Below, one piece after another: positions 54,154-64,000 of a DNA stretch of 64,000 nt. Where the stretch lies: contig CP136066.1 of the NCBI GenBank assembly GCA_032622095.1, positions 202,390,978-202,454,977 on the forward strand, read 5' to 3'. A model generated the notes under the pieces. The model was not told the origin of the DNA, did no database searches, and saw nothing but the letters and a program-made list of their open reading frames with translations. The position numbers and the translations under genes were made by a program. How positions within the stretch are numbered: position 1 is the stretch's first letter; every line of letters begins with the position of its first letter. The stretch is from Siphonodentalium dalli. Its lineage: Eukaryota > Mollusca > Scaphopoda > Gadilida > Siphonodentaliidae.

Positions 54154-54430
54154 ACCGATCCTCAGCTATACCAGACTATTAATAGCAAGCTCGATTGAAG
54201 TGTCATCGCTATTTTTAGCTGGACGTCATTGATAAAAATAACCCGTTTCGAATCATTGTAAACAGGAAATAGAAGTACAAACCAGTTCAAAAATCACACA
54301 AATCGCAGACGACAGTTTGTAACTTTATAACATTTCTAATCGTGGATAACGAAAGAGGAGAACAATATTTGTTTTATATGCGGGACATTTGGTGATATTA
54401 ACGACATATATACATACACAATTAGTAGCA

Positions 54431-55657
54431 ATGGCTAACTCGGGTGTCGAACGACCTCAACTGGCTAAACATGATTCCTCCACGTTAGATTTGGTATTTG
54501 CAATGGACTGCACGGGAAGTATGGGATCCTACATTCACACGGCTACAGAAAACATCAGGAAGATTTCTGAAGAGATCGTTTCATCTGAGAAATGTGACAT
54601 TCGATTGGCTTTGATAGAGTATAGAGATCACCCACCACAGGACAAGACATTCGTAACCAGAGTTCATGACTTTACCGGATCCGTTGGGACAATGAAGAAA
54701 TGGTTAGATGGCTGCAGTGCGGCAGGAGGAGGTGATTGTCCGGAAGCAGTAGCAGACGCTCTTCATCAAGTCTTGAAGCTGAGCTGGAGGGAGAACGCGA
54801 CAAAGATATGTGTTTTTATTGCGGATGCCCCGCCGCACGGACTGTCTTCGAGTGGGGATAGCTTTCCGAATGGATGCCCCGACGGCCTTGACCCTCTTGT
54901 CGTCACCAAAGACATTGCCAGTAAGGGAATCACTTTATATATGGTCGGGTGTGAGCCGAGTATAACGCCGTATAAGGACTTCATGATGACGTTATCTTTC
55001 CTAACTGGAGGTCAGTACGTCCCGTTATCTGCTGCCAAATTGCTGACTCAGGTCATTATAGGAGGGGCACAGGAGGAGATGTCACTAGAGAAGTTTATGG
55101 GGGAGGTAAACCAACAAGTTGAGGATGAGGTTAAAGCCTCTGGTGGGGTCTTTGACGATGCAGCAATTGCTTCCAAAGTTTCGGTGGCTATGAAGAGTAG
55201 AAACGTACGCACAAAGCAGCTGAACATGAACAAATCTTCTCTGCCAGCAGCGTCTGTGCAATCGCGAGCTTATTCTGAAATGAATTGCATGATGGACGTG
55301 AAGAACGCCTACGAAAAATCTCCAGCGTCGGAATCAGGATATGGCGGGATGATGCCACCCATGCCTCGAGGAGCAGTGTTGCCTCCGCGTTCTCGAGCCA
55401 GAGGTGGTGGTGGCGTACTACCCCCTCCGCCACTTGCTTCTGGTTATGGACCACCCGCGGGTGCAGGGCCACCACCACCACCACCACCACCGCGCGGTGG
55501 ATCATCGGCTTACGCCTTTGATTCTCTGTCAGCATCGCCGGCAGCCCCCGTCATGACAAGGGAGGCAACTGATTTGTATGAGGTGGCCGAGGACGACGTT
55601 TCTGATGAGCAGGTCATGAGAATGGTGCAGAAATCTAAAGCCAGGAAAGGATACTAA
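54431..55657 (+). CDS. vWA-domain protein, tandem copy 3 with extended proline-rich tail (408 aa)
   Basis: I chose the ATG at 54431, which gives MANSGVERPQ as in the other copies. An in-frame ATG at 54389 would add 14 residues, but the sequence there corresponds to 5' UTR in the other copies. The vWA domain is nearly identical to copy 2. The linker after about residue 300 is replaced by YGGMMPPMPRGAVLPP, a Gly-rich RARGGGGVLPPPP and a run of eight prolines, making it 24 residues longer. The last 19 residues return to the common tail. The 3' flank is unrelated to copies 1 and 2, so the duplication ends near the stop codon. A hairpin MITE lies 130 bp downstream. Confidence 0.92.
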   Translation: MANSGVERPQLAKHDSSTLDLVFAMDCTGSMGSYIHTATENIRKISEEIVSSEKCDIRLALIEYRDHPPQDKTFVTRVHDFTGSVGTMKKWLDGCSAAGGGDCPEAVADALHQVLKLSWRENATKICVFIADAPPHGLSSSGDSFPNGCPDGLDPLVVTKDIASKGITLYMVGCEPSITPYKDFMMTLSFLTGGQYVPLSAAKLLTQVIIGGAQEEMSLEKFMGEVNQQVEDEVKASGGVFDDAAIASKVSVAMKSRNVRTKQLNMNKSSLPAASVQSRAYSEMNCMMDVKNAYEKSPASESGYGGMMPPMPRGAVLPPRSRARGGGGVLPPPPLASGYGPPAGAGPPPPPPPPRGGSSAYAFDSLSASPAAPVMTREATDLYEVAEDDVSDEQVMRMVQKSKARKGY

Positions 55658-55788
55658 CTGTTGATTCAACTAAGAGAGACAACTCTAATTGCGAAGACAT
55701 TATAAGTACACATTGCAGTATATTTAAAGATTTATCCAGTTCAGTGTTCTAACCCTCAATTAACATCAACGGCAAATACACATTCTAG

Positions 55789-55996
55789 CAAGCCTTGAAA
55801 TAGGGTGTCTGTCATTTGCAGAATGAGGTCCCCAGAGGGTGAATTTAGTGATGCTACCCCGCATAGCGGGCTAGCATCACCAAATTTCCCAGAGGGTGAA
55901 TTTGGTGATGCTAGCCCGCTATGCGGGGTAGCATCACTAAATTCACCCTCTAGGGACCTCATTCTGCAAATGTCAGACACCCTATTTCAAGACTTG
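55789..55996. mobile_element. Near-perfect palindromic MITE with 8-bp target duplication
   Basis: The element begins caagccttgaaatagggtgt and ends with the complement accctatttcaagacttg. It is flanked by cattctag at 55781-55788 and 55997-56004. Almost the whole 208 bp pairs with itself around gggctagcatcaccaaattt and its inverse. The 8-bp duplication fits hAT-like elements. Open frames on both strands mirror each other and are artefacts. Confidence 0.93.
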
Positions 55997-56004
55997 CATT
56001 CTAG

Positions 56005-56526
56005 TTTAACATCACAAAAAAGGGGCCAGGTTTAATTTACTACTAAACGGCCGGCTGGTTCGGTCGGGGCAAGGACCAATCTAATGCGCGAAATTCTGTT
56101 TCTATTTCGCCGGAGTAAAAGTATATTTTAGTAAATGATTTTCGCCTCGAAGTTGATCAAATTGCTTAATAAATGAAAATTTCTATCTAGTTAGTGACCC
56201 GATACATAAACTCATTTTCATTATAATTACCATGTTGATTTACATAGTTCATAAACTAAATGGGTGTATTTTTCACTCAGCCTTGGCTCAAATGCATTCA
56301 TTCGTTACATATATTCTGATGAGTATAAAAGGAGATGGTCCCACAAATGGCCGTCTGTATATGTACACCTAAAAAAATTACTACCGAGAAGCCACAATCA
56401 TGTATTAGGGATACTATGTGTAGTGCAACTGCTTATCTAATATATATAAAAATGGATTACATCTTCACATAACAATTTTTAAAGAGTTTCGTGGGTATAA
56501 AATAATAAATATGAATGGAAGACCAA
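56005..56526. other. No gene seen
   Basis: AT-rich non-coding sequence. Confidence 0.35.
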
Positions 56527-56896
56527 TGTCCGGAAGCGCTTCTATCAATTAATATTGATTTAATTTCGAATATTTTATTATTAGGACACTTTATTGTCTA
56601 TTTTTAGAACAGACCTTTCAGACGATACCATATGGCGATAGAGATCATTAGAGTGCTTTCATAACTATTTTCCGAACGTCAAATGTCCCAGATTGATTGC
56701 TGATATTGTTTTATTACATATCTATAAGCGATAATGGGTTTAATTAACATTTATTTGTGACAAAATTCCAAAATAATATTTCTGGTCTCTGTTAACAGTA
56801 ACTACTATTGTTCGTTAGCTAAATAACAACACGTTTTTTAGACCAGAACAAATTCGAAACATAATCAATATTAATCGATAGAAGCATTTCCGGACA
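56527..56896. mobile_element. MITE with TGTCCGGAA ends
   Basis: The left arm tgtccggaagcgcttctatc followed by aattaatattgatt pairs with the right arm aatcaatattaatcgataga followed by agcatttccggaca. The interior is AT-rich. The flanks show no clear target duplication. Confidence 0.8.
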
Positions 56897-58125
56897 GGGG
56901 TTTTCGATTCATATATAATATGTTATACCCCATTAACTATATAACACATGTTTACACGGACATTTAAAACGGCATGAAATAGAGAAGGGTCGGCAAAAAC
57001 AGGCAAAAACTCCAGTTAAAACAGACTGTGTACAATGTACAGTGTGCTATCAGGCACGTGTTGAAACTGAAATGCACTGTGTTACTGGGTGTGGTGCATA
57101 CTGTGATCTAAGGCAAGATTAAATTGAGATATTGAAGATAATGAATGTGAATTTTCGAAAATGAGCGACAGTGAAAAGTTTCAAAACATTAGGAGAAATG
57201 ATGATGTAAATATTATAAATGCCGCATGCAACATGACCCGTTTGTTCTTTTTCAGAAGTGGATATTTTGAAATTAGTATATTTGTAGAAAACAAACCCTG
57301 ACGTGGTGGTCGAATGATGATGCTTCGCATATAACATTTATTAAACGCATTGCATATCATATTACATTTTGCATGTTTAATCATTATTTAACTTCCAACT
57401 GCCTATATAATTGGTATATTAATTGCAATAAATATATTTATATTACTTTTAATAAGGGTGTTACAGACAACAAGATTATCTGTATATTAATTATTATATT
57501 AAACTATTTGTAATGTATATTTTTTCTAATGAAATTAAAACTAATATCAAACCATTTCCTCTCATTCGCACTGAAAGGACTTTCATGTATAGGGGGTCCT
57601 GTGGCCTCCATTATGTACTAGCTCCATTAAAAAAGAAGTCCGTGTGTTAGACTAATTACCTTGATATTTCCTGGTATCGAAGTAGGTCGATAAAAACTTG
57701 ACCTACCTTTCGGCATTATATGTCACATAAAGACGAATCGAAGTCGTATACAATACAACGTTGAACACGATGTTTGAGTCCTAAACATACAGCAGCCACA
57801 TGCACGGCATTCCATGGGACAGAAAAGAACATTCAGTGTTAGTCTGTTCCTGAGATGGTTTCAATAAAGAGCGTTCAAACAGCTGGAAATGACTGTGACC
57901 GCGACAAGTATTTTTCAGAGCATATGAAGCCGGTATATATATATATATCAATATCTCGTCTATTTTTCAACATACATGTATCTTATAGCTCCTTCCAAAT
58001 TACGCAGACAAACTTTGGAAGCTCGAACGAGCCATGTCTGTTGAAATATGTATATATTTTATGAGAACTATATCAAGAAAGTAAATATACTACCAATTTC
58101 AAGTTCGTAATATATGCCGATTAGG
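56897..58125. other. No gene seen
   Basis: AT-rich. It contains caataaagagcgttcaaac at about 57864, a motif shared with the Helitron at 62.9-64.0 kb (aaagagcgttcg). No coding signal. Confidence 0.35.
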
Positions 58126-58320
58126 CTTTTTCACAATCCTTTCTGTGGATTAAACTTTCTAGTCCTATGCTTAAAGCGGGGGCGTCAGGAAAAATTCCCG
58201 GACACTAGGCGCTTTTTTATTTTTTCACAATCCTTTCTGTGGATTAAACTTTCTAGTCCTATGCTTAAAGCGGGGGCGTCAGGAAAAATTCCCGGACAAA
58301 AGGCGCTTTTTTATTTTTTC
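58126..58320. repeat. Two-copy tandem duplication, 94 bp
   Basis: cacaatcctttctgtggatt at 58132 recurs at 58226, and the copies are almost identical through aaattcccggaca and ggcgcttttttattttttc. Only about three bases differ. Confidence 0.95.
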
Positions 58321-60190
58321 CGCCCTCTGGGTACCCATCACCCCTAATTTTTGTTTGTCCCGATTCTGCGATAGGGACCCACCCCCTCCAAACTGCTTCA
58401 ACTGACTATTTTACTCAGTTTTCCTTATCTTATCCTATGAATGTTCCGTATCATGATTATAGAAGCATTCCTACTTTTTATTTACCAACAAGACTGTAAA
58501 TTGTTTTTGTTTTTTTTTACAAAATTCGGGAAAAAATGGTAGGCACCCATCGAGAGGTCACACCGAAGATCCACATGGAGGTTGGTGATGAGGGATAAGC
58601 TCTGCAGGGTGTATTAATGATTTAGTGATGGAAAGAGTATTATTCCAAAATGGCTGCCAGTGGCCATATTTTTCATGAAGAAAAAAATCATTCAATATTT
58701 GACAGCTCCCATCTAGAGGTGATCATCGACCAATATATCGTTGAAATCGGTCAAAGTTTGTTTTAACACATTTGTTTTATTTTATTATGGTTTTTTGAAT
58801 ATTCTATTTATATTTGAAGAGTTCAGTGAAGAGTTTACATTTATTTGAAAAATCTATTATTGTGTCATGTTTTCATTTATATCAGGTTGAATAAATGATT
58901 TTTAATGGAACTATTTAGATCTGAGCCCTTCCATGTCAATGTGCATTGATAGATCCTTGATGAAAACATTTAGCAAACTGACCTTTGTATTACCCCTTGG
59001 TGTGATCCCTCATTATTAACTGATGGTGATCTCAACCCCCCCCCCCCCCCCCCCCGACCATGGAGTTAATAGAAGCATTCGTTGAAGAAAATGACTAGGA
59101 CAAAATTGACAGGGCCAGTAAAAAAAATGTGTAAGATGGGCTGCTAAACCACCCACCCACCCCCGCCTAGTGTTCAGAAAAAAATGCAGACCGCCCCCCC
59201 CCCCCCCTGATTAAAGTGGTACTTTTTGGAAGAAGCGGAAGATGAGTGTTAGGAACACCGTACCAACTTGTGAATTGTGGGGTTAAATTCCTACATGAAC
59301 TAACAGCGAACAGCGACATGATGAAACAACGGAATATAATTCGGGGGTAATAATGCGATCTAAGCGTACGATACATGTACTTACAATTAATGGCTCGAAT
59401 CAGTAACCGATGTGACTTAGACGGCGATAGGTCACCCCAGAAACACAATCATTTTGTTATCAATTTGGGTTCGAAAATTAGCGCGGCTACCAGTCGCAAA
59501 CACTTCTATTTATTCACCCGACCATATCTATAGAGAGAACTCCAACGCACGGTATTCAAATTAAATGTTTACTCTGCACACACAGGGTACGTTCATACAT
59601 TGGCAAATTTGTACGGTATGGTTTGCATGCATTTCTTCGTAGAAAACGATATTGTGCCATAATATGAACTGAAACAATGATATCACATGCAGCTGTACCA
59701 CAACTATATATATTAACTGCGTGTGAAGTAAAATCTCTGTAGTTCCACATGTAGCGATGCAACCGGAATTTGCATGCAATAGCATGCAATGATATAGGAA
59801 GAATCAATCATACAGGTATTTGAAGGCAAATACCAGTAGCACCGTAACAAGTGGAACTACAGAACTTTGACTTCTCAATGTCGTTCGCTTTGGTAAGTAT
59901 GCACGTTATATGCATGTTTCCGTTCATATTCTAGAACCATGTGGTTGTCTATGACGAAATCTGCAAAACATACCGTGAAAACTTGCCAGCGTAAGAACGT
60001 ACCCGTATTCTCACTGACGATCGCATTAAAGGGGCCATATCCTGCGAAATGGATTCAAGGGCACAGTATGGCGACAGCGCCAAAATTAATGTTTATGTTT
60101 TTGAATTTTTGAACTCTTTTTTTGTTGAAACTTAAAAATGTTCTTGTTGATTTTGTCCATAAAAGTAACTAGTTGCCCGTTATTTCGTTT
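58321..60190. other. No gene seen; C runs
   Basis: Poly-C tracts at about 59036-59055 and 59195-59209. aaaatggctgccagtggcca near 58650 is related to a segment at 5428. A weak inverted pair (ctgtagttccac at 59738, gtggaactacag at 59851) is present. Confidence 0.35.
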
Positions 60191-60500
60191 AAGTATCATA
60201 CCAGCGTGTATCATAAGTATCATACCAGCGTGTATCATAAGTATCATACCAGCGTGTATCATAAGTATCATACCAGCGTGTATCATAAGTATCATACCAG
60301 CGTGTATCATAAGTATCATACCAGCGTGTATCATAAGTATCATACCAGCGTGTATCATAAGTATCATACCAGCGTGTATCATAAGTATCATACCAGCGTG
60401 TATCATAAGTATCATACCAGCGTGTATCATGAGTATCATACCAGCGTGTATCATAAGTATCATACCACCGTGTATCATAAGTATCATACCACCGTGCTTC
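60191..60500. repeat. 24-bp minisatellite, about 13 near-identical copies
   Basis: The unit agtatcataccagcgtgtat followed by cata is repeated almost without change. The exceptions are one tgagt variant and ccaccg variants in the last two copies. Because 24 is a multiple of 3 and the unit lacks stops in four frames, long repetitive frames appear on both strands. They have no start context or complex sequence and are not genes. Confidence 0.96.
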
Positions 60501-61167
60501 CAATATCATTTCGCAAGTGTTTTACTAATTGGAATGACATTTTAAAGCGTAGATTTAACGAAATAATGGGCATCTAAGTAACACACCATATTTCACACAA
60601 CTTTGCAAACTGTATAAGAAATGCCAAACTCAGGGTCGGCGGGCTTGGTGGGGGCGGATGGGACTTCAGCCCAAAAAATAACCTGTCGTATTCAATCTCA
60701 GATATTGCCGATTCAAGCAAAATAACATGTAATAGCTTGTAAAACAATTATCACAAATTCATAAATATACAAACATTCAGCTCAAAAAATCACCTGTCGT
60801 ATTCAATCTCAGATATTTCAAATTCAAGCAAATATAATAGCCTGCAAAACAATTACCATCAACATGAAAAAATATTGACTTTGTTCTTATTTTTTTATAG
60901 GTTAACGAGTCGAAATGTTATGTGACATGGGCTTAGCATGGCATATAGTCAGCAATCTGCAACTGATGGTCTTATCAAAACATTTTGTCATCTTTTTAAC
61001 TCATTGGGAGTAATTTTCAAAAATTTATAAATTCTACTTTTGGCATTAAATGAATCTTGTTTTTGTGGGGTACGTTCTAAAACTATTTTCAAAATTCCAG
61101 AATCCAGCTTCCGCCTCAAAATTCATGTCATCAGAACGAGGAGCAATTGCCAGAGGGAAAACTGCCA
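60501..61167. other. No gene seen
   Basis: A short direct repeat: ctgtcgtattcaatctcaga at about 60686 and 60797, each preceded by aaaataacc or aaaatcacc. Possibly the 5' part of the Helitron that ends at 61735. Confidence 0.35.
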
Positions 61168-61735
61168 GACGGATTTTGACGAAATTTGATACCTAGGGCT
61201 GATTTTGTCCAGGGAGTGTTTTGAGCTGGTCAAAACGTGACCCCGACCTGACCTTGACCTTCAAAAAGGTCAATTCAAGGTCAAATCGGGTAAAACGGAC
61301 GGATTTCGACGAAATTTGATACCTAGAGGTACTTTTGTCCGGGGAGTCTTTTGGACGGGTCAAATCGTTACCTCGACCTGACCTTGAACTTCAAAAATGT
61401 CAATTCAAGGTCAAATCGGGTAAAACGGACGGATTTCGACGAACTTTGATACCTAGGGTTACTTTTGTTCGGGGACTGTTTTGGACGGGTCAAATCATGA
61501 CCCCGACCTAACCTTGACTTTCAAAATGGTCAATTCAAGGTCAAATCGGTAAAACCGGACGGGTTTCGACGGGTACTTTTGTGGGGGTGCTTTTGTCCGG
61601 GGAGTGTTTTGGACGGGTCAAATCGTTACCCCGAACTGACCTTGACCTTCAAAATGGTCAATTCAGGGTCAAATCGCGCAATTCGCCGAAAAGCAGAGGG
61701 GAAACAGCCCGGACGAAGTCGGGTCCACCAGCTAG
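61168..61735 (+). mobile_element. Helitron 3' end with 130-bp tandem subrepeats
   Basis: Four subrepeats start gacggattt(t/c)gacgaaattt or a decayed form of it, at 61168, 61298, 61428 and 61558, exactly 130 bp apart. Each contains ccccgacctgaccttgac and ggtcaattcaaggtcaaatc. The end cccggacgaagtcgggtcca followed by ccagCTAG forms a hairpin and the CTAG terminus. The 5' end is not identified. It is directly followed by another Helitron. Confidence 0.7.
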
Positions 61736-62937
61736 TCTATCTATACTATATATTTTGAGACTTCGTATATATATATGTATGTATGTACTTCATAGAATCC
61801 AAAACGCGTGTAAAGATTGAGCTCAAACTTCCTATGTAAGTGTCAAATCACACCGACACGACCGTGGTCGCGGTTTAGGGAAGCTCAGAGCACCCGTTCT
61901 CCAATCTCAAATCACCGCAAAGGCACGGCGGGGGTTAATCAAGTGATTATTTAATGAGCGTTTGTTTTTGACGCATCTCTATAAAGAGCGTCTGTTTCCC
62001 ATTCAACGTTATTCGCATCTGCAGAGTTATACGGGAACGCAAACGTTATCGCTCGAAATTTATTCCCTGCGAGCACGGATGGCGCGCTCTGTTTTTACAG
62101 TATATACCGAAATCATCCCAGATAATCACGAATATAGCATCAGATTTCTCCCCAGATATACCGTTATAAAGCTACTGGAATCTGCCAATCTACGGGAAAT
62201 TCCAGGGAATGCCGATTGAGCTCAAACTTGCTACCTACGGGAAGTGTCATATATATGAGTGTGTCCTTTATAGACTCTAACCGATTGAGCTCAAACTTGC
62301 TAAATAAGAAAATAGCCCCCAAGCCATAAATATCAACAACAACGATATTGCTACCTACGGGGAGCAACGTTATTAGCATCTGCAGAATTATGCAGAGAGA
62401 AAGTGCTTTCCTATTTTTAGAACGCAACACATGTTTACGTCGCGTTGGTGATTGAGGTTCACAACGGGGTTAATTGACTGTCCGCTCTTTGCGACGATGA
62501 GGTTCACGGCGGGGACTATTGACCAACACTCACAATTTCGTCTTTTGAATCAGATACCAACACCTCGACCGATCGGGACGAAACTTGGTACGTGAGTGTA
62601 GTTTGACCAGGTGGTCGTCGCTGTCGTATTGGCGAGCCCGTGCGACGCCCGTACAGCGCATGCGCAGACGAGATATCGGAAACGGGTGGAGCTATCGACT
62701 TGAAATTTGGTATGTGAATGTATCTTGCCCCGGATACGAATTGGATCGGGTCGCCGAGCCCGTGCGACGCCAGATTCGCGCATGCGCAGACCAGATCTCG
62801 GAAACGGGTGGAGCTATCGACTTGAAATTTGGTTTTTGAGTAGCCCGGTCCTGTACGGGGTTACATTGAAAAACTAAAATTAATGGATCGACCAAAGCCA
62901 TGGGACGAATGCCGCCAGTGGCGGGCTAACCTGCTAG
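61736..62937 (+). mobile_element. Helitron, 1202 bp, head-to-tail with neighbours
   Basis: It begins TCTATCTATACTATATATTT directly after the CTAG of the preceding element. It ends gccgccagtggcgggctaac followed by ctgCTAG (hairpin CCGCC/GGCGG). Internal blocks include aaagagcgt, gcatcagatttctccccaga and a duplicated cggaaacgggtggagctatc. No Rep/helicase is present. Confidence 0.85.
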
Positions 62938-63957
62938 TCTACTATATAATTTGAGACTTCCGTATATATTTATGTGTGTGTGCATATATATATGTATGTG
63001 GGTACTTCATGGAATCCAAAACGCGTGTTCAGATTGAGCTCAAATTTCGTATATAAGTGTAAAATCCCACCGACACGGCCGTGGTCGCGTTTTGGAGAAG
63101 CTCAGAGCACCGTTTCTCCAATCCCAAATCACCGCAATCGGCACTTCGGGTTTAATAGCGTTGATATATAAAGAGCGTTCGTTTTCCGCAGTGTCTATAT
63201 AAAGAGCGTCGTTTTCGCTATCTACTTATCTGTATGACGGGAGTCTGTAGCCTGTCGCTCGAAATTTCACGACGGGAAGCGTTTGTTTTCAATTCAATGC
63301 AATGTTATCGCTCGAAATATTATGCAGAGAGATTTCACGACATTAGGACGGATACGGCAGACTCGAAATTTCACGACGGGAAGCGTTTGTTTTCAATTCA
63401 ATGCAATGTTATCGCTCGAAATATTATGCAGAGAGATTTCACGACATTAGGACGGGTACGGCAGACTCGAAATATTATGCAGAGAGATTTCCCGACGGGA
63501 AGCGTTTGTTTTCAATTCAATTCAATGTTATCGTAGAGAGATTTCACGAAACAAAGAATGCGTTGTCTGTCGTTCCTAGGAAGGGGGGATTTCTACGGGT
63601 AAATTTTTCCGCCAGAAACAAAAAAATTAATTAAAACAATTTAAAATTTAATTTCAATTCAATGCAATGTTATCGTAGAGAGATGTCGCTCGAAATTTCA
63701 CGACGGGAAGCGTTTGTTTTCAATTCAATGCAATGTTATCGCTCGAAATATTATGCAGAGAGATTTCACGACATTAGGACGGGTACGGCAGACTCGAAAT
63801 ATTATGCAGACCAGATCTCGGAAACGGGTGGAGCTATCGACTTGAAATTTGGTTTTTGAGTAGCCCGGTCCTGTATGGGGTTACCTTGAAAAACTAAAAT
63901 TAATGGATCGACCAAAGCCATGGGACCAATGCCGCCAGTGGCGGGCTAACCTGCTAG
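62938..63957 (+). mobile_element. Helitron, 1020 bp, same family, with ~104-bp subrepeats
   Basis: It begins TCTACTATATAATTTGAGAC directly after the previous CTAG. The first 200 bp align with the start of 61736-62937 (ggaatccaaaacgcgtgt, attgagctcaaa, caccgacac, gaagctcagagcacc). The last 150 bp are nearly identical to the end of that element. The middle holds about four copies of gaaatttcacgacgggaagc followed by gtttgttttcaattcaatgc. Confidence 0.88.
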
Positions 63958-64000
63958 TCTCCTATATATTTTGAGAACTACGTATATATATAAATATATA
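63958..64000 (+). mobile_element. Start of a further Helitron, cut by the window end
   Basis: TCTCCTATATATTTTGAGAA followed by ctacgtatatatata matches the start of the two preceding elements and follows CTAG directly. Confidence 0.75.

Larger units (their letters stand above)
47640..55657 (+). repeat. Tandem triplication of a vWA gene unit, about 2.6-2.8 kb each
   Basis: Unit landmarks recur in order: gaaatgt(c/a)..accctaaaata (47646, 50545, 53275), tactctggaattgaaacacg, cacatctcggttgatat, aaaaaccaagacaat(c/g)tgac, cacgtgac, the TATA-like promoter block, the coding region and, for units 1 and 2, the 3' flank with tttgccacaatttacccc. Gene starts lie 2558 and 2780 bp apart. The Helitron at 44782-47633 ends just before the first unit. 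Confidence 0.92.

Noticed and set aside
54389..54430. Upstream start for vWA copy 3, adding 14 residues
   Set aside because: The corresponding sequence in copies 1 and 2 is 5' UTR without this frame. The shared MANSG start is better supported.
55756..56035. Two nearly identical frames on opposite strands
   Set aside because: They are the two faces of one palindromic MITE.
60086..60577. Four long repetitive frames across the 24-bp array
   Set aside because: They are a consequence of a stop-free 24-bp unit. There is no non-repetitive coding sequence.

Overview
This is animal nuclear DNA, not bacterial. The genes have GT-AG introns with matching codon phases, repeats make up most of the sequence, and the mobile elements are eukaryotic types (Helitrons, a non-LTR retrotransposon, a tRNA-derived SINE, many hairpin MITEs). 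The frequent short palindrome tacatgtac and the Helitron and SINE types suggest a marine invertebrate. A mollusc such as a bivalve is my first guess and a lancelet my second; neither is proven by the window.

Layout. 1-20.1 kb: no convincing complete gene. It holds a dense set of non-autonomous transposons, a SINE, dispersed repeats, a pair of inverted 303-bp arms each containing an exon-like open frame (15.03-15.33 and 17.22-17.52 kb), and a TIR element filled with a GC-rich 140-bp tandem repeat (18.6-19.6 kb). 20.1-39.3 kb: the 5' part of a steryl-sulfatase-like gene on the minus strand. Four exons are clear (39051-39321, 23641-23769, 22190-22638, 20133-20382), all with good splice sites and compatible phases. 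The C-terminal exons are not seen. 39.6-40.6 kb: two MITEs with clear target duplications upstream of that gene. 41.2-44.8 kb: a decayed, 5'-truncated non-LTR retrotransposon. 44.8-47.6 kb: a Helitron. 47.6-55.7 kb: a tandem triplication of an intronless gene for a von Willebrand A (vWA) domain protein, with promoter-proximal sequence duplicated along with it. 55.8-61 kb: MITEs, short tandem repeats and a near-perfect 24-bp minisatellite. 61.2-64 kb: Helitrons joined head to tail.

The most unusual feature is intron 1 of the sulfatase gene. About 11.1 kb of this roughly 15.3-kb intron (27957-39050) is a minisatellite whose 37-bp and 46-bp units are copies of the exon 1/intron 1 junction itself. 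The intron therefore carries, by length, roughly 280-290 copies of the last exon 1 codons followed by the 5' splice site, on the transcribed strand. The authentic donor is the one nearest the coding exon. A TAG stop lies just before the second donor, so every later donor would give a truncated product. The array probably began as a 46-bp duplication between two copies of GAGTCGG, one in the exon and one across the donor. It then changed to a 37-bp unit and expanded with higher-order repeats of about 1.3 and 3.0 kb. At its far end it joins an AT-rich 37-41-bp minisatellite through a shared TGTGAACC.

I see no operon-like relation between the sulfatase and the vWA genes. Shared MITE families link the two loci only as insertion targets.
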